Assembly (NCBI RefSeq): GCF_008831285.2 | Contig: NC_045138.2 | Span: 25,267,934-25,331,933, forward strand | Source of the DNA: Nymphaea colorata | Taxonomy: Eukaryota; Streptophyta; Magnoliopsida; Nymphaeales; Nymphaeaceae | Reading direction: 5' to 3' | Length of the DNA stretch: 64,000 nucleotides | Program-made: the position numbers and the translations under genes | Shown here: piece after piece, positions 34,401 to 48,500 of the stretch | Layout: each line of letters opens with the position of its first letter | Numbering within the stretch: position 1 is the first letter of the stretch | Notes under the pieces: generated by a model | Database searches by the model: none | What the model was told of the DNA's origin: nothing | What the model saw: the letters and a program-made list of their open reading frames with translations, nothing else

Positions 34401-35058
34401 CGTTTCAGCAGAAGATATGTTGATTCTCTTTTGTGTCTTCGTATAAGCAATCCTATCATCAACTAGATAAACATACGCCGCATTAATTTTCATTTCTTTA
34501 TTACTTTTTTCATTTTTTAATTCCTTGGTTTCATATTTTTCAAAATATACGTTTCGATTTGACCTATTTCATAAATGGCAAAGCTGGCAAGTTAACCCAA
34601 AAGATTGGGCCAATAGTCATGTTCCAAACATAACCGAGTTTCAGAAGGCTGGGGTATGGCTTGGTTGAATCAGCTCGAAATCACCTGATTTTAGGCTATT
34701 TCACGTAGCACCAGTTCTAACTATTACCCCAATATCAATAAAAAATAAATTGTGATTTTTTATTATGAATAAACTAATCGAATGCATTTTATTTATTAAT
34801 TGTTATTATTTTGTAGTTGTGGTTATAAACTACAGTTATTTGACTGTGTCTACTTGGTTATACTTTTTCATCATTTTGTAATAAAAACAGATGAAAAAGT
34901 TTACAACTTCAACCGAAGAAGTTGCGGCGTCACCTTGTTGTTCCATGACCTAACTACCATACACGGTTCCAGTTCGTCCGGATCCTTCTGCCGAGTGCCG
35001 ACCGGTTAGGTTGAGAAGCCAATTTTAACTTCACTCCACCACTTCATGCAACTACCAT

Positions 35059-35567
35059 GCCCTGTTTGGTTGGAGGGAAAGGGAAGGAAAGGGATGGAGG
35101 GAAAGGGAGGGAAAGGAATGGAAAGGGAAGGAAAGGGATGAAGGGAAAGGGAGGGAAAGGAATGGAAAGGGAAGGGAAGGGAAGAGAAAGGGAAGGGAAT
35201 GGAATGAAATGGAAAGAGGTGATTATAAAAGCTTGTTTGGATAAAAGTGAATGGAATGGAAAGGAAACGATACAATTTATAATAATACCCTCAATAGTCA
35301 AAAGGTTGGAAGGAAAAACGTGGAGGGGTATTGTGGGCAGTCAACACTTTTGTACTTACTCCCTTTCCTTTCCCTCCCAATCCGTCCGATTTGGGAGGGA
35401 TTGAATTTACACTATACAATCCTTTCCTTTCCTTTCCCTCCCCTCCCATCCAAACAGACTTTCTCTCTTTCCCTTCCTTTCCCTCCTTTCTAATTAGCCA
35501 ACCAAACACAAGAGGGATTGCTCAATCTCTCCCTTTCCCTCCCTTTCCTTCCAACCAAACAAGCCCT
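35059..35567. mobile_element. Purine/pyrimidine fold-back element
   Basis: The ends are inverted copies: GCCCTGTTTGGTTGGAGGG on the left and, complemented, GGGCTTGTTTGGTTGGAAGG on the right. The left third is almost pure purine (GGAAAGGGA repeats) and the right third almost pure pyrimidine, so the two arms can pair. Inner blocks (AGCTTGTTTGGATAAAAG at 35229 and ATCCAAACAG at 35447) also match as inverted repeats. Size and ends resemble MITEs with GTTTGG termini. The homologous site in the MSH5 3'-end copy near 32095 lacks this insert, which supports mobility. Confidence 0.65.
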
Positions 35568-35830
35568 TAGGGGTGCCTGTCTAGGAGCGCGAAAGTACGC
35601 CTAGGCTTGTGGAGCTTGAGCAGGCTCGTCTGTCCATTAGTCCACTTTCCAGTTATATTTCCTCCTCCACCCGAACGAATTAAAGTGCCTGCGATTTCGA
35701 AGGGGAAAAAAGAACCAAAAAAAAAAAAAGACTCGTACACCCAATTAACGAAAGGGTGGACGTTCATTAGTTCAATCTTACACCCAATTAACCAACCGAA
35801 CGGAAGGATATGTTAACCTCTCTCTACTGC

Positions 35831-38159
35831 CTAGATGGCAAGATCCCTCAAGAAAAGCTTCACGTCACCCTTAGAAACATCAAATGCCAGTAGCTTCTCC
35901 GCTATCTCCTGGATTCAGTGAAGAAGCGAGTTGTTCACTCTTATGATGTGGAAAGAAAGAAGAATAGATTCATAGAGGAGAAGATTACCCTGTACTTTTG
36001 ATCCTTAGATGCTAATTTTTCGCTGCGAAGGCGGCCAATTCGTTTGTCACTCTCAAGCGCGTTCAGGATGAAGGATGCTCTTTGAAGTACTTCCTTAGGT
36101 AACCCTGTGGGGAAAAAATTAGCCGGATTAATTATGCACCTGCCATCAGTATGAACACAAGTTGGCCTGTCCAAATGGACTGCATGAATGGCTGCAGTTG
36201 GAAATGCAGCTGGAACGCAAGTTATCCACATTTTTCTCACGATCCATGTGTGCGTGTGCATGTCTCATGTGAAGAATAACACATTCACTGATCAGATCAA
36301 CCATGGGCAATAATATCATCAATTTTCTCTTGATTTGTGGTTGTGCACCTATATAGATTAGCAACAAGCATATATAATAGTTTGTGTTGGAATCTACCAG
36401 CAAGTTCAGCACAATGCAGACCTGCAGAACCAGAAGCACGCCAAAATAAATAGGCTAGTCAAGAAAAGCTTCTTCAAAATTTTAACAATATGCAAGTGGA
36501 TACCAAAGCTCAAAAGAGAACGTCCTGGGACAAGCCTGTCAAGCAGCCAAGCAGATGATTAACAGATCACAGTGATATATTGCAGGAAGAAAACAAAATG
36601 GCCCATGCTTTCAAATAATGAAAAAAGAAAAAAGAAGCGAACTGCTAGATACCGGTACAGGAAGACAATATCTCCTTGCTTTGCATCAATATTGGACTGT
36701 AGAACACTCGTGGTGTAGAACTTGATTTTTGCAGACTGAGAGAAGCATGCAAATCAACACAATTCAAGAAGCTAGTGGTATTGACCTTTGGTAGAATATT
36801 ATCATTGAATATCTCCTAAATTCAAGAAAGTGGTACTGACCTTTGGTAGAATATCATCATTGAATATCTCAGACAAATGTGTGCACAATAGTACCTGCAA
36901 CCAATTTAATTATGTCACCTGAAAAGCTTTCAGAGTTGAAGCAAGCTGGACTGGACACAAAGATCTAACTGATTGCTCAAACTTGTAAAGTAAAATATTC
37001 CACCCAAACATCCAAACGTTCGCACTTTACAAGAATTATACCCTGAGACAACCACAAATCCAAGGTTTAAAGAGTAAAGCAGCTTTAAAACCCAGACAAT
37101 GGGTTTGAAATGACGATAGTTATGTTAAGTGTTAACCACTGATAAACATTGTTTTTTTTATAAAGCTTCAATTCTCATAAACAAAAGATCTACAACAATG
37201 GGAAAGGCAGCATTGGGCAGCCATATATAGAGAATTCCTTTCCGATGAACATCCAATATGGAACAAAAATTTATAATGATCACAAATAGAAGGCAACCAT
37301 ATATTGTAAAATAGATGGCCGGTTTGAAGCTAAGAAGGACAAGATATACCCAACCTTGGGAGGATGATGCTGAGCATCAAAATGATGTATTGTTCCACCT
37401 AGGAGACCAATACCATCTAACAATTCATGAAACAAAAAATGTTAGGGAACGTGAATGCTTTCACATTGATAGTGAATCAGCAAAAACGAGGTCCAGAAGA
37501 GTAAAATTTGTTGGGACCATGTTTACCTTCAGTGAGGGTTCCTTTACCAAATTCATCTATCAAACATAGAGATTTTTTCGTGGCATGCCTGGAAGCCCAT
37601 TTTAACAAAATAAGCATGCACAAACAAGGTAAGGCAAAAACAGATATGGAAAGATTATTCTCTGTACCTTAGCATTGTTCCAATTTGATGCAGATCAATC
37701 ATAAAAGTTGACTGTTTACAGGATAGAACTTTGCTCCCCATTGCACAAAATATCCTGCAAAAAGCTAAAAGGTCGTATTTGTATTGCCTGTTGAAGAAGC
37801 ATTGAGGAGTAAAAGCCAATTGCTTTTGATTTCAACAAAGGAACCTATCAGTGAGTCCAATTTTTGCAGCCTCTGCTGGCACAAAACTTCCAATGTGAGA
37901 AAGAAATACAATAAGTGCAACCTGAAAGGCAAAATTAATACAAAAGTTTACCACTTCTAATGCTACCATGAAAACTAAGCATGAATGTAACAAATTAGAT
38001 TTCACTATCATTTAATCTAGAAAATTGTGAAAGGAAAGTCAATCAAGACAGTTAGTACCATTTACCAGAACTAAATAAGTTTAAAATATACTGACATACA
38101 GATAGATACATACATGATACATATATACATACACACACACACACACACATATATGTGTA

Positions 38160-38200
<41 letters not shown>

Positions 38201-41200
38201 GTATTTATATGTATAGACACACACACACACAAAGCTGGAGTGCTAAGTTTTAGTTGTACTGACAAGAATGAAAGGCATAGGAATGCAAAAATTGGAGGGC
38301 ACGATAATAAGGAAAATAACGTGTAAGTGCAAAAGGATCTGTGTAATAAGTGCTGGTGAAGTGTTTGGAAGAATCACTATCAAGAACTATATTTTATCAC
38401 TATACTATATTAAAGCCTTCATCAATATTCTTAATCAAAAACACAAAATCACATGCAACTAACAAAAATAATGTGCATATTAAACCAAGACAAAAGTGAC
38501 ATCAAGGAGTAGTAAAAAGTCTACTTTGAAAATCAAGGTACCAGCCTACCACGGACTAAAGAAGTTTATGCAACAATTGGTACCATCCATCATATCTATT
38601 AGTATGTCCAGCTAATAATCATTGTAAGATATGATTCGATTTTTATTCTGAAAATTTAACATATTACAGTTTACTTGTTTGGATTCAATATTGCAAACAT
38701 GGAATATCATGATTTTAAAGGTCATAAAACTTCCCCCCAAGTGAATTTGGTTACTATATGCATAGATGTTTCTCAGAATAATACACGACCTTTCAGGGAA
38801 CAGCTAGTTTGAAGGACATGCATGATATTTCAGGCTTCAGCAATTCAAACAATGCCAGGTCAAAGTTGTTTTCTAGTTGCTATTCAGTCATACTCATAAC
38901 ATGCATAATTTTTTCATTTACAGAATATCAAGCATTGGACATGGTGAAAATATTTAAAAATAAACAAATTGAAAGGTAGTACATTGATGACTAAAGTTGT
39001 CAATGATAGAGGTCAGATGTCCTTATCAAGACATTGACAGTCAAGACAATGACAGTAAATGAAATAGAAGCTGTTGAAATGACAGAGTTTTGAAGTTCTT
39101 TTGGTCATACTTTATAGTTGAAGACAAATGAATCTTCAAAACTAGGATTCATAATTTTCAGACGTTTGCTATCAATATCAAAGCAGTTTCACATTATGCA
39201 TAAGTGAACTCTGGAACTACTAGTATACCAACTACTAACCTCAAAAAAGCTCGTGCTTGATATGAGTTTCCAATTTTTTCAGTGTTAAATACCTTATTTG
39301 AACCTTTAGAATTTATTTTCATTTGGTGGACCTCTAATGAAATTTCATGGAAAGACGACCCAATAAGGCTATAACTTCTATATACAATGAAATGACAATA
39401 AGGATAGTGGTGCAATTTGCAGTAGCCATTGCCAGGAATTCATTTTCCACAAATACCATGTTAGCACATTAACCTTCTTCTTGATCTGGATGAGCAAACA
39501 ACTGCAGTAATGCTAACCACTTTTCCCCTCTAGCAAACGTTCAACAAACTCGCATCACAGACTAAACTATATTCAGTAATACTAAACAACTTTGTATATC
39601 TGTTTTCCTTTTTCTGGACAAGCCAAAGACTCGCCTCATAAATAAAAGAACAAAGCCAGCATATAAATGCAGGAAGTCATACTTCTTTATTACCTGCTTA
39701 ATATAAATGCTTTTGCCCGAGTAGTTAGGACCAGTAATGATGTTTATTAGACCTGAAAAATAGAAAGTCCAGTATATGAGTAAATATGGACCTGCACATG
39801 TGTCTGCATGCATAGCATGTACGTGTGTGCATAAAAGCATCAACACAAGTGGAACATGATATAACAACTTGCATACCACTGTCATCGATTCTTGTGCCAT
39901 TGGGAACAAAAGTATCCACTGTCATCTCCTGTAACATGTGCCTGTATAATCATTTTCTAGCTTAGCAACGAAATATCCCATTTTCCCTGTCCAAAGAACA
40001 GTAACTTTGATTGCATACTGATTTTTCTGAGATTGAGAAAAAATTACCTGCCATTTTGTATATCAATGACTGGATCCTCTGTCAGAATGGGTCTGACATA
40101 ATTATTTTGCTGTGCTACCAATGCCAAAGACAAGTAGCTGAAAATAAAAACTTATTTTACCCAAGAAAAACATATATAAGGAAACAGAAAATATAGAAAA
40201 CTAATATTATGGGATATAAAACTGCCATAACAAGAACAAATACCCATGTTATAAGCAGAAAATATACATGAACTTAGAGAGACATTTCTATTTCAAAAGC
40301 AAGTTCAAGATATCAACTGTTAGTGGCATTCACCAATCAAGCTCTGCCGCAAAATTAACAGCAACCAGTATATGAACAAAGAAATCTTGTGTCTGAGATG
40401 TTAACTCCCTTATAATTGCTCTTTCCATATCTAGAAAAAAGAAGAGAAAGAATAAATAATTAATCAAAGATAATTTGACATCACATCAAAGCATGGAACT
40501 GTTCTCACTTCTCCTATTAAAAGAAACTTTGCTACTCTATTAACAATGCAATTACTACCGATATCTAATCGAAAACATCATAGCTTTATATGCAGCTAAG
40601 CAACTTGTGCACTGAAACAGATACATAAAAAGGAAATGTGCAGTTCTGCTTTGTCGTGCACACACCAAGAATTTTATGATAAATGTCACCAAAAGCAAGA
40701 TCCAACTCCCTCGTCTTTGATGTCCGGTAAAAGAACTGTTTCTCATCAGCATCTTCATCAGAAAACTACATTTACATCCAGAAAAATATTATAAAGCCAT
40801 TAATTGACACAAACGCAAAAATATAACAGAATTTAATTAAAAGTCTAAAAGAAACACAGTTTACACTTTACAGTAAAATACTTACAGCAAACTCAAAATC
40901 TTGGAGAAAATCTAATGTGGCTTCCCCGAGTTTCTCCTCAAAAATGCAAAACAAGTAACCTACATATGGCCAGAAAATGGACTTGAGAGTCTCTTTCATG
41001 GCTTTTGAAGCTATTATTAAACAAGTGCAACTGCTTGACAAGTAGCAAATTTCTGTTTTGGTCAAAGCCCTTATGTGTCCCTTAAGTTGGTCAAAGCCCT
41101 TATGTGTCCAACTTATGTTTTAAGGTCTAATTGCTATAAACTGTATAAGTGAAGGACAGGATAGTCTTTTACTGTACTTCTAAGTGAGCCTTAAACTAGG

Positions 41201-44200
41201 ACATCAGGCCCTTTAGTGAGTTATGATAGTTTTTCTGAAGTAGCAGCCAATGGGAGGCTGCAGCTGCGTTTCTGGAGCTGCTTGAAGTTGATGAAACTGC
41301 AAATCAGGTTAGTACAGCTACGTTATCATGCTTTGGGTTGGTTGTTTGGATACTATTTCAACGTCTAAAGATCATTCTCTATTGAAATTTTACCAAATAT
41401 GCAGAAACAAGAGAGAGCTTCCAGTACTGAATTTGACAATTTTGGAAGATCCAGTGCTTTTCTAGATTTTGCTGTTGATAGCAAAAAGATGAAACAGCTG
41501 TGGCTGGAATGTTGCCGTAAGCTATTCTATGGAACAAAAATTGTGCAAAATGTTGATCACATAGGATGGCCTCCTGTGTTGGAGAGTTGCTCATCTTCCT
41601 TTTGCAGTTATTATTGGAGGAAAACTTCACTTTGAAGAAGGCAACTTTCTAAGGGTACACAAACAACCCACTATAACTAAAACCGAGTAAAGTATTAATG
41701 TGACCGAGTAAAATATTAATGAATATAATGCAGGACTAACAAAAATAAATTATTTAAGGTGACAAAACAATGTTACAAAGTGATACTGGTGCACAGATTA
41801 TAAAAACATGTCATTTTACAGAATAATCATAGTAACCGATATCTGCAAATTTATCCTTGAATTTTTTCAAGTTGTGGTCTGTTTAGAAAACTTGTCAGTA
41901 GTTCAAAAAATTGAAGAACAATAGAAACAACAGAAAAATTATGAGGTAGTTGGCTTCTCATGGTACTTTCTTGCAAAACTGTAAAAGAGCAATTACAACA
42001 CTTTTTTTTTTTAAATATGAAAGAAACAGAAAGCATAAACTGAAAACAAGAAAAACAAATTTTCTAAAAAAGTTGCATTTTTTTTTATACCTAAAACAAT
42101 TCTACTGTGATATTACCAGTAAACGACTTCCATATCAACCAGTATAATGCAAGTAATAAGAATAATTTAAATTAAAGCAACAGTAATATGTTAAAACTGA
42201 ATGCTTTCAACAAAGAGAACCAAAAGAAACTAGAAATCATAAAAGCATGGAGAAAATGAGTAACACGTACTGTAGAAGGTCTGCATCCCACAATTGCATT
42301 ACAGATCCAAATTTGATGACATGAATAAGGCAATGGTCAACTAGCATACCTATTTGATGGATATAAACAATACATGAGGTATATTTGTTTCCATCCTTGG
42401 GAGGTAGACGTGATGCCTCAACAGCAGAAACCTGTGAAGTACTTCTCAGATGGTTGCCTTGAACTAGTGGAAAATGTGTCAAGTATAATGGAACAAAGAA
42501 ATACCTTTTCCAGAAAGTCTGGCAATTCATCATATATAGTTCTCAACTCATCCAACTATTAATGTCAAAATGGAAACAAAATGAATAAGAATGCATTAAA
42601 CAAAGTTACCAGCAGAAGGGGCAAGCATGAAGAGAAGGATTGAAACTTGGAAGAATTTACAAGTGAATGCTTAGAGATACACAACTAAACATGTGCATGC
42701 AGGTGGCCACCTGAATGTGGATAGACTAGGACCAGGATTAATGCATCCTGACAAGTGTCACGTCAACAGATCACCCAAACTTGTGGTCCTAGCTTGCAGC
42801 CAGTGTGATCTCTCCAGCATAAAATGCATTTCTGTTTGCGTAAACAGCAGGGGCCATTCATGATGCCATCACCAGCTATTGCTGATGAAGTCAGAGCGGC
42901 CATGAAAAAAAAGAAGACAGTACCCGAAATCCTCTTTTTAAAAAAAGAATCACAACACCACAGCAAATGCTGCCAAATTTCCCTTCCTCCTAAATAGAGG
43001 CTGGAGACAACTTTTGACGTTCTTTTTCTTTTTTCTCAAAAAAGAATATAACATACTGGAAGCAGGGACCTCATCCACTTACAACGTTGCGAGAAAAGAT
43101 CAAACTCAGAATACTTGCATCAAAATCATTTAATTATGTTTTATGTTAAAGAATTAGGTTTGTTGAAATTTTAATAGCTTACACGATTTAAAAGAAAACC
43201 ATAGATTTTTGAACCAGTTGATTTTGATGCTCAAATAGGGTTTCATAAAAATCAAATGCTCAAACAATTGGAAAAAAATTGTATATGTTATAATATCTCA
43301 CTAAATTCAAGCCTGATCTTTTAAGTTTTCATTAGATTTTCTCTTGCGGGTGCATGTTACATTCTGATGGTTTTTCTCACATCTGTACAATATAATCAAT
43401 TTGTACCACTAAACCTTCTAATCATTGCTATCAGCATGATTACCAGCAACACATCAGTTCGCTCACAGATATGACATGGCTGATACACATCAGTACATAT
43501 TACTTTATTTTTCATTTATATTTATAAACAACTAAAAACTGAACTAAAATAATTTAAAAGAAAAAATATCATTCTTTAAGCCATTTATCATTTTGGCGAT
43601 AGGCCACTGTGATGCATGCCAACTATTGATGATTCTGCCTTCCATACAAACTGAATACAATCTTTACAACAATGGGATAGGCCACTTCATTGAGTTCATC
43701 CTGTTCAGTGAGGTATGAAGTGTCCATGCCCTCTTCAATGACATTGACAGGAGAAATCATCAGGATGGGCATTGCAACTTTTCATTGCAAGAAAAGGAGA
43801 GCAGTTTGGGAAACTTGACCAGAGTTTCCTACCTCTTCACAAAATCCTTGTCTAATCATTGTTCCATAACCTCTTTCCTTGCTAAGAGATACATCAATTA
43901 CACCCATTACCTGAAACAGCTCAAATTTTTAATTTTTAATAATTCCTCAACCAACAATGGCTCAATAATGTAAGCAGAAAATTGTAAGTGGAAGAATGAC
44001 AACAAAATATTAACCACCATAGATGTTGGAAATCACTAGGAATTTGTCCTCATTTGCACAATCAACATGAAATGAAAAATATGTAAAGGACAAGATTTAC
44101 ATCAAACAAGTGTAACTGAGTTTCTATGTGGTTAATTGAAAATGTTCATAAAATTATTTCGGTCGAGTTGAATATTAAAACAGAAAAGGATAATGATTAT

Positions 44201-45508
44201 GCCTTCAAAAAAGACATGGAAAACATACCTAACTTCGTGAATGCAATCCTGAATATATTTGCAACCTTTTTTAATGTAAGTGATTCTTATGTTTACCCAA
44301 AACTTTGCCCCAATTTTAGCTTCAAGCATGTAGACCTTACTAATTTCTGAATTGATATGACTGCATAACTATGACAGTAGATTGTTGTTTACCGGATGCA
44401 TGCTGATAGAATGAGCATAAAAACCTTGAGATAAGGCCCGAAATGTGAGCAAGTGCTGAAAATATGGAGAAAAAGAGAAGGTAACAGGAAGGGAAGAGAC
44501 TAGGAGACACGTTTTCAAGATGAAATCATAGAGCAGGTGGCTGCTTACCTCTTTATCTAACATTAGATATCATCGATTAGATTACAATCATTAGATTTTC
44601 TTTCTTAAGTACAACAAACACGACAAACGGATTAAGCCATCATTGCAAGGCATAAACCAAAAAGCTGCCACTTCTATTATTTCAATCACAAGCCACCAAC
44701 AATTCTCTACAGTAGGAACCAGCCAGTGATATATCTTCTAACATAGCTTAGTGAATTTGCATGCTTAGAGTAAGATCTTAATTGTGAAAACGTAAAGGGT
44801 AATTCCATTCTTTTTGCTAGAAGACACAAGACTAATTGCCAATAGATTCAACAACAAACAGAACATGAAACGACTAGTTTAAAATTTTAAATTGAGAAAA
44901 GCAGATACATTCAGTTTCAGAGAGAACCAAAATGTTTTACCAAAACTTTGTCATCCCGTTCATTTGTTATCTATCTATATAAAATCATTATACCCTAAGT
45001 TGCCAAAAATTGAAAGTTGGCCACAAGGTGTTCAAGACCCTAAAAGACTAATCAGGAAAAGTTGATCCAAGTCACTTGACTACAAATAAATAAATACATA
45101 TTTTTATATAGAAACAAGTACAAAAACATATATATCTATACAAAGAATGAATGTACATATTTATAGGTCAGGAATTAGTTGGCTATCCAGTAACCAGTGA
45201 CTAAGTTGACTAATTGTCTAGTCTGACCAACCAATCACAGGTTTCGAAACACAGATTGGTCGATAGCCAACTGACATGACTAGCTGGATTAGTAGACTGC
45301 CTAGTCGAGATGTTGGCGACTAAGTTATATCCCTCAAGGTATACTTCTCCAGCAGCCAAGGGCAGATCTACATTTTTTTCTAGCAAGAGCCCCTGTTCAC
45401 CCTGAGAAAATTGCTCATCAGGGGTTTCGCCCACAATGGCTTGGGTCCTGAACGCCTGTACATGTTGGTGGGCATATGCTGGTTATCAGTGGCCAGTGAT
45501 TTTTAGGG

Positions 45509-45540
<32 letters not shown>

Positions 45541-48500
45541 GCTGTGGTTGCTGATGTATCCTTGTGTTCTCTGCAGTTTAGACATCATGCTCCCCCTGCT
45601 AACAACTTGGATGAAAAAGCGCCAACTTCAACAAATACTTTCCCAGACATTTTGCTTATCCATCATAGTAAGGTGGTAGTAAAATTAATCAAAGGAATTG
45701 TCACATGGATGTATCAAACAGTTGCATGTAAACTTACAACCACCAAAAAGTCAAAAACCAAAGAGATGTATAGAAATTGTAAGATTCATACAGTCACAGC
45801 CTAGAACTTACACAAGCACCTAGTTGGGTGAATCTTAACATCCCCCTAGAGACTGCTCCTATTTGCCAGAATAAAGGAGATAGAAGACAAGATGTATATA
45901 ACTCATATTCTTTCAAATTTTTAGATTCAGACTATTCAAGTCATTTCCATATGTAGGATATGAGAAAATTGTTTAATACTAGTTCACATTGAAGAATTAC
46001 TACAAAGGGAGTATAAATATGTATATTAACATAACAAAGTAATGTCTATTACCAGAAAAAGATTCTCATATATGGAAAACTGAATATAGCTACAGAACCA
46101 ACCAATTCATAGAGGCGTATCAACTCCGATGTAATAGAGGAATAAGCCTGCAGTTTTTTTTTTTCAGTGAAACAAACATAATTAATTGTTGAATAGAAAA
46201 TTGTGCTGAACTTTTATTATGACTAGCAGGACCAACTACCTTGTCAACAATCTGCAAAGTCAAGCACTCTGAACGCCCTTGCAGCCTATCTCCTATTCCA
46301 ACTTCGAAAATGTTTCTTATGTGCAAGAGTGAACTTATGCTCTGAAAAACAGGTGGTCATTTGAAAAGAGTTTCAAAGCAAATGATAATGGAAAAATACT
46401 ATTGCAATATCTGAAAAATAACTAAATGAAAGACCATTGTAATAGTTGGAATCATCATTGCCTTTATAACAGTGTTCCAGCCATCTGATGAAGCTATATA
46501 GCTTGGGGAGTTGAATTTCTGAACATTCAAAGGAAAAAAAGTGGATCAACTTAGTGTACAACAAGCGGCAACTCTCCTAAACAACATAAACTACATAAAA
46601 GAAAAGTTTCACGCAGCACTACCTTGAGAGCTTAACCTAATGAAACAGCAAACTATTACACAGCCAAAACCAAGCAGCACTACCTTCAGCACTCGAGGAA
46701 TGTCCTTTACATGCTTAAGACTTCCACGCAATGCCATGGTTGATTCTTCACAGAAGTGGAAAAATGAAATCTAATATCATGTCAAGCACAACAACATAAA
46801 AAATCCCATACTTGTTCTGAGATAGTGGTGGATACAATGTCAAGGCGCTCATTCAAAACTTCAAGATCAAGCATAGGCCTTAAGAACCAACTTCTGTTAA
46901 AAAAGAGTGCTCACACAATAAATATCCCTTATAATGCAGAAGATTCAAGTTCTTTCAGTTATAGGTCCATGTTTTACCTCATGAGGCGCCTGCCCATTGT
47001 TGTGACACACTGGTGACAGAAGAATTGATGTGAAAAAAAAAATTGCTACAACTGTAACAATAGTGATAACAACATAAAAGGTAAACTTTGGAAACTAAAA
47101 CTTTTTACCTTGTTAAGTACCCCAAAAACAGAAAACCTGCAGTTTCAACTTTCAATTCAAAAATCATAATCTTGAGACCCTTTTTAACATGCAGGATACA
47201 ATAATTTTCACATAGGGAGAGATCTTGCCCTTCCTTAGCCTTCCCAATGCCCATGCAACTTGGGTGCTTGTCTACTTGGAAAATCTGCAGTGCTTCATAG
47301 GCAGCTGCATCAAGTTTCAAGAACTTGTCTCTAATTTCCCATGTAAGCATCAACAGCATAGTCCAGAATATAAATGATATTACAAAGGTGTCAGAACACC
47401 ATACATGTCAAAGCTGTAAACTGGTAGGAACAGTGTCAATGTGATGGAGGATACAGTGAAATCTCTAGGATATGGTCAATGGTTATTGATGCATTTTCAC
47501 ATTCATTCTGTTCAGTAATATCCACAAGCCTCTCATTTTCCAGTATGGCAAGAAGCCCTCCAGTTGCACGAACTTGGACATCACTTCTCATATTCATAAA
47601 CGAACTGAGCTGCATATGTAGAACCATAAAATAACCAAAAGAAGCCAGAGGTGAAAAAAATTGTGAAATATTTGTTTATGTTGGTAACACTGAAGGTGCT
47701 ATTTCTGTAACTGAAAACTACCACTAAAATAGAGTACCAAACCTAAGGAAAGTACTTTTTTGGTATATCAATGAAAGTTCATATTTATCTGGCCAGTCCA
47801 GGAGAGGAACATAGCCGGATAATCTCTGGGATTGAAGAGCAGAAAATAGTTGCTGTTAGACAACATCGGCTTGCAGCATCACACTCATGAATCAATCAGA
47901 AGACAAAGCTGTCGAAAGATATAACAGGTATATCAAAATATTTAACAACCTTTTTTTCCCAATCACCTTGTGTAATTTTTAAGCAAATAATTTTTCAATG
48001 AATTCCTTTCATTGAGTCCAGTTGGGACGTTGTTATGAGGTTTTGTAAAAGCAAGTCATGAGAATTAGAGACAGGCATTACATAAAGTTTACCTTGGATT
48101 CTTCTATATTCTCCTAATCCATATAATTTATAATTCACTTGCGTCTTCTGTCATTCTAATTCTTTGATCAATAATGTCCTATGTTCTGCATGAAACGACT
48201 ATGTCAATTGGGAATGCAGCAAACAGTAAACCTTTAGTTGGCATCCCATGGAAAATTATTTAAATTCAGTAATAATGCTGAGGTTTCTGTGAATCCTTAA
48301 AATGGAACTGACATTTAAATGGAAGCAAAGCGTGTTAAACTTACAAAGCAAACCCTTTCCTTGGTGCTCAGTGCCTCATCCATTCCGGTGAGCCTAAGAT
48401 ATAGCATTCTGGAACAGTAAAATGAAAATGTCAAGTATCCATAGCTGACAAAAAGCAAATCAGGAGGTTAAGGACCTCTATTTCATTTATATGTATTATA

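Noticed and set aside
35006-35570. Several open frames through the GGAAAGGGA and complementary tracts
   Set aside because: They exist only because the repeat lacks stop codons; composition is Gly/Lys/Glu or Pro/Phe/Ser monotony.
46771-46835. Longer version of MSH5 exon 11 ending after ISEQ
   Set aside because: That donor leaves the wrong phase for exon 12. The donor after RLDI joined to ISFFHFCEEST keeps both the frame and the family alignment.
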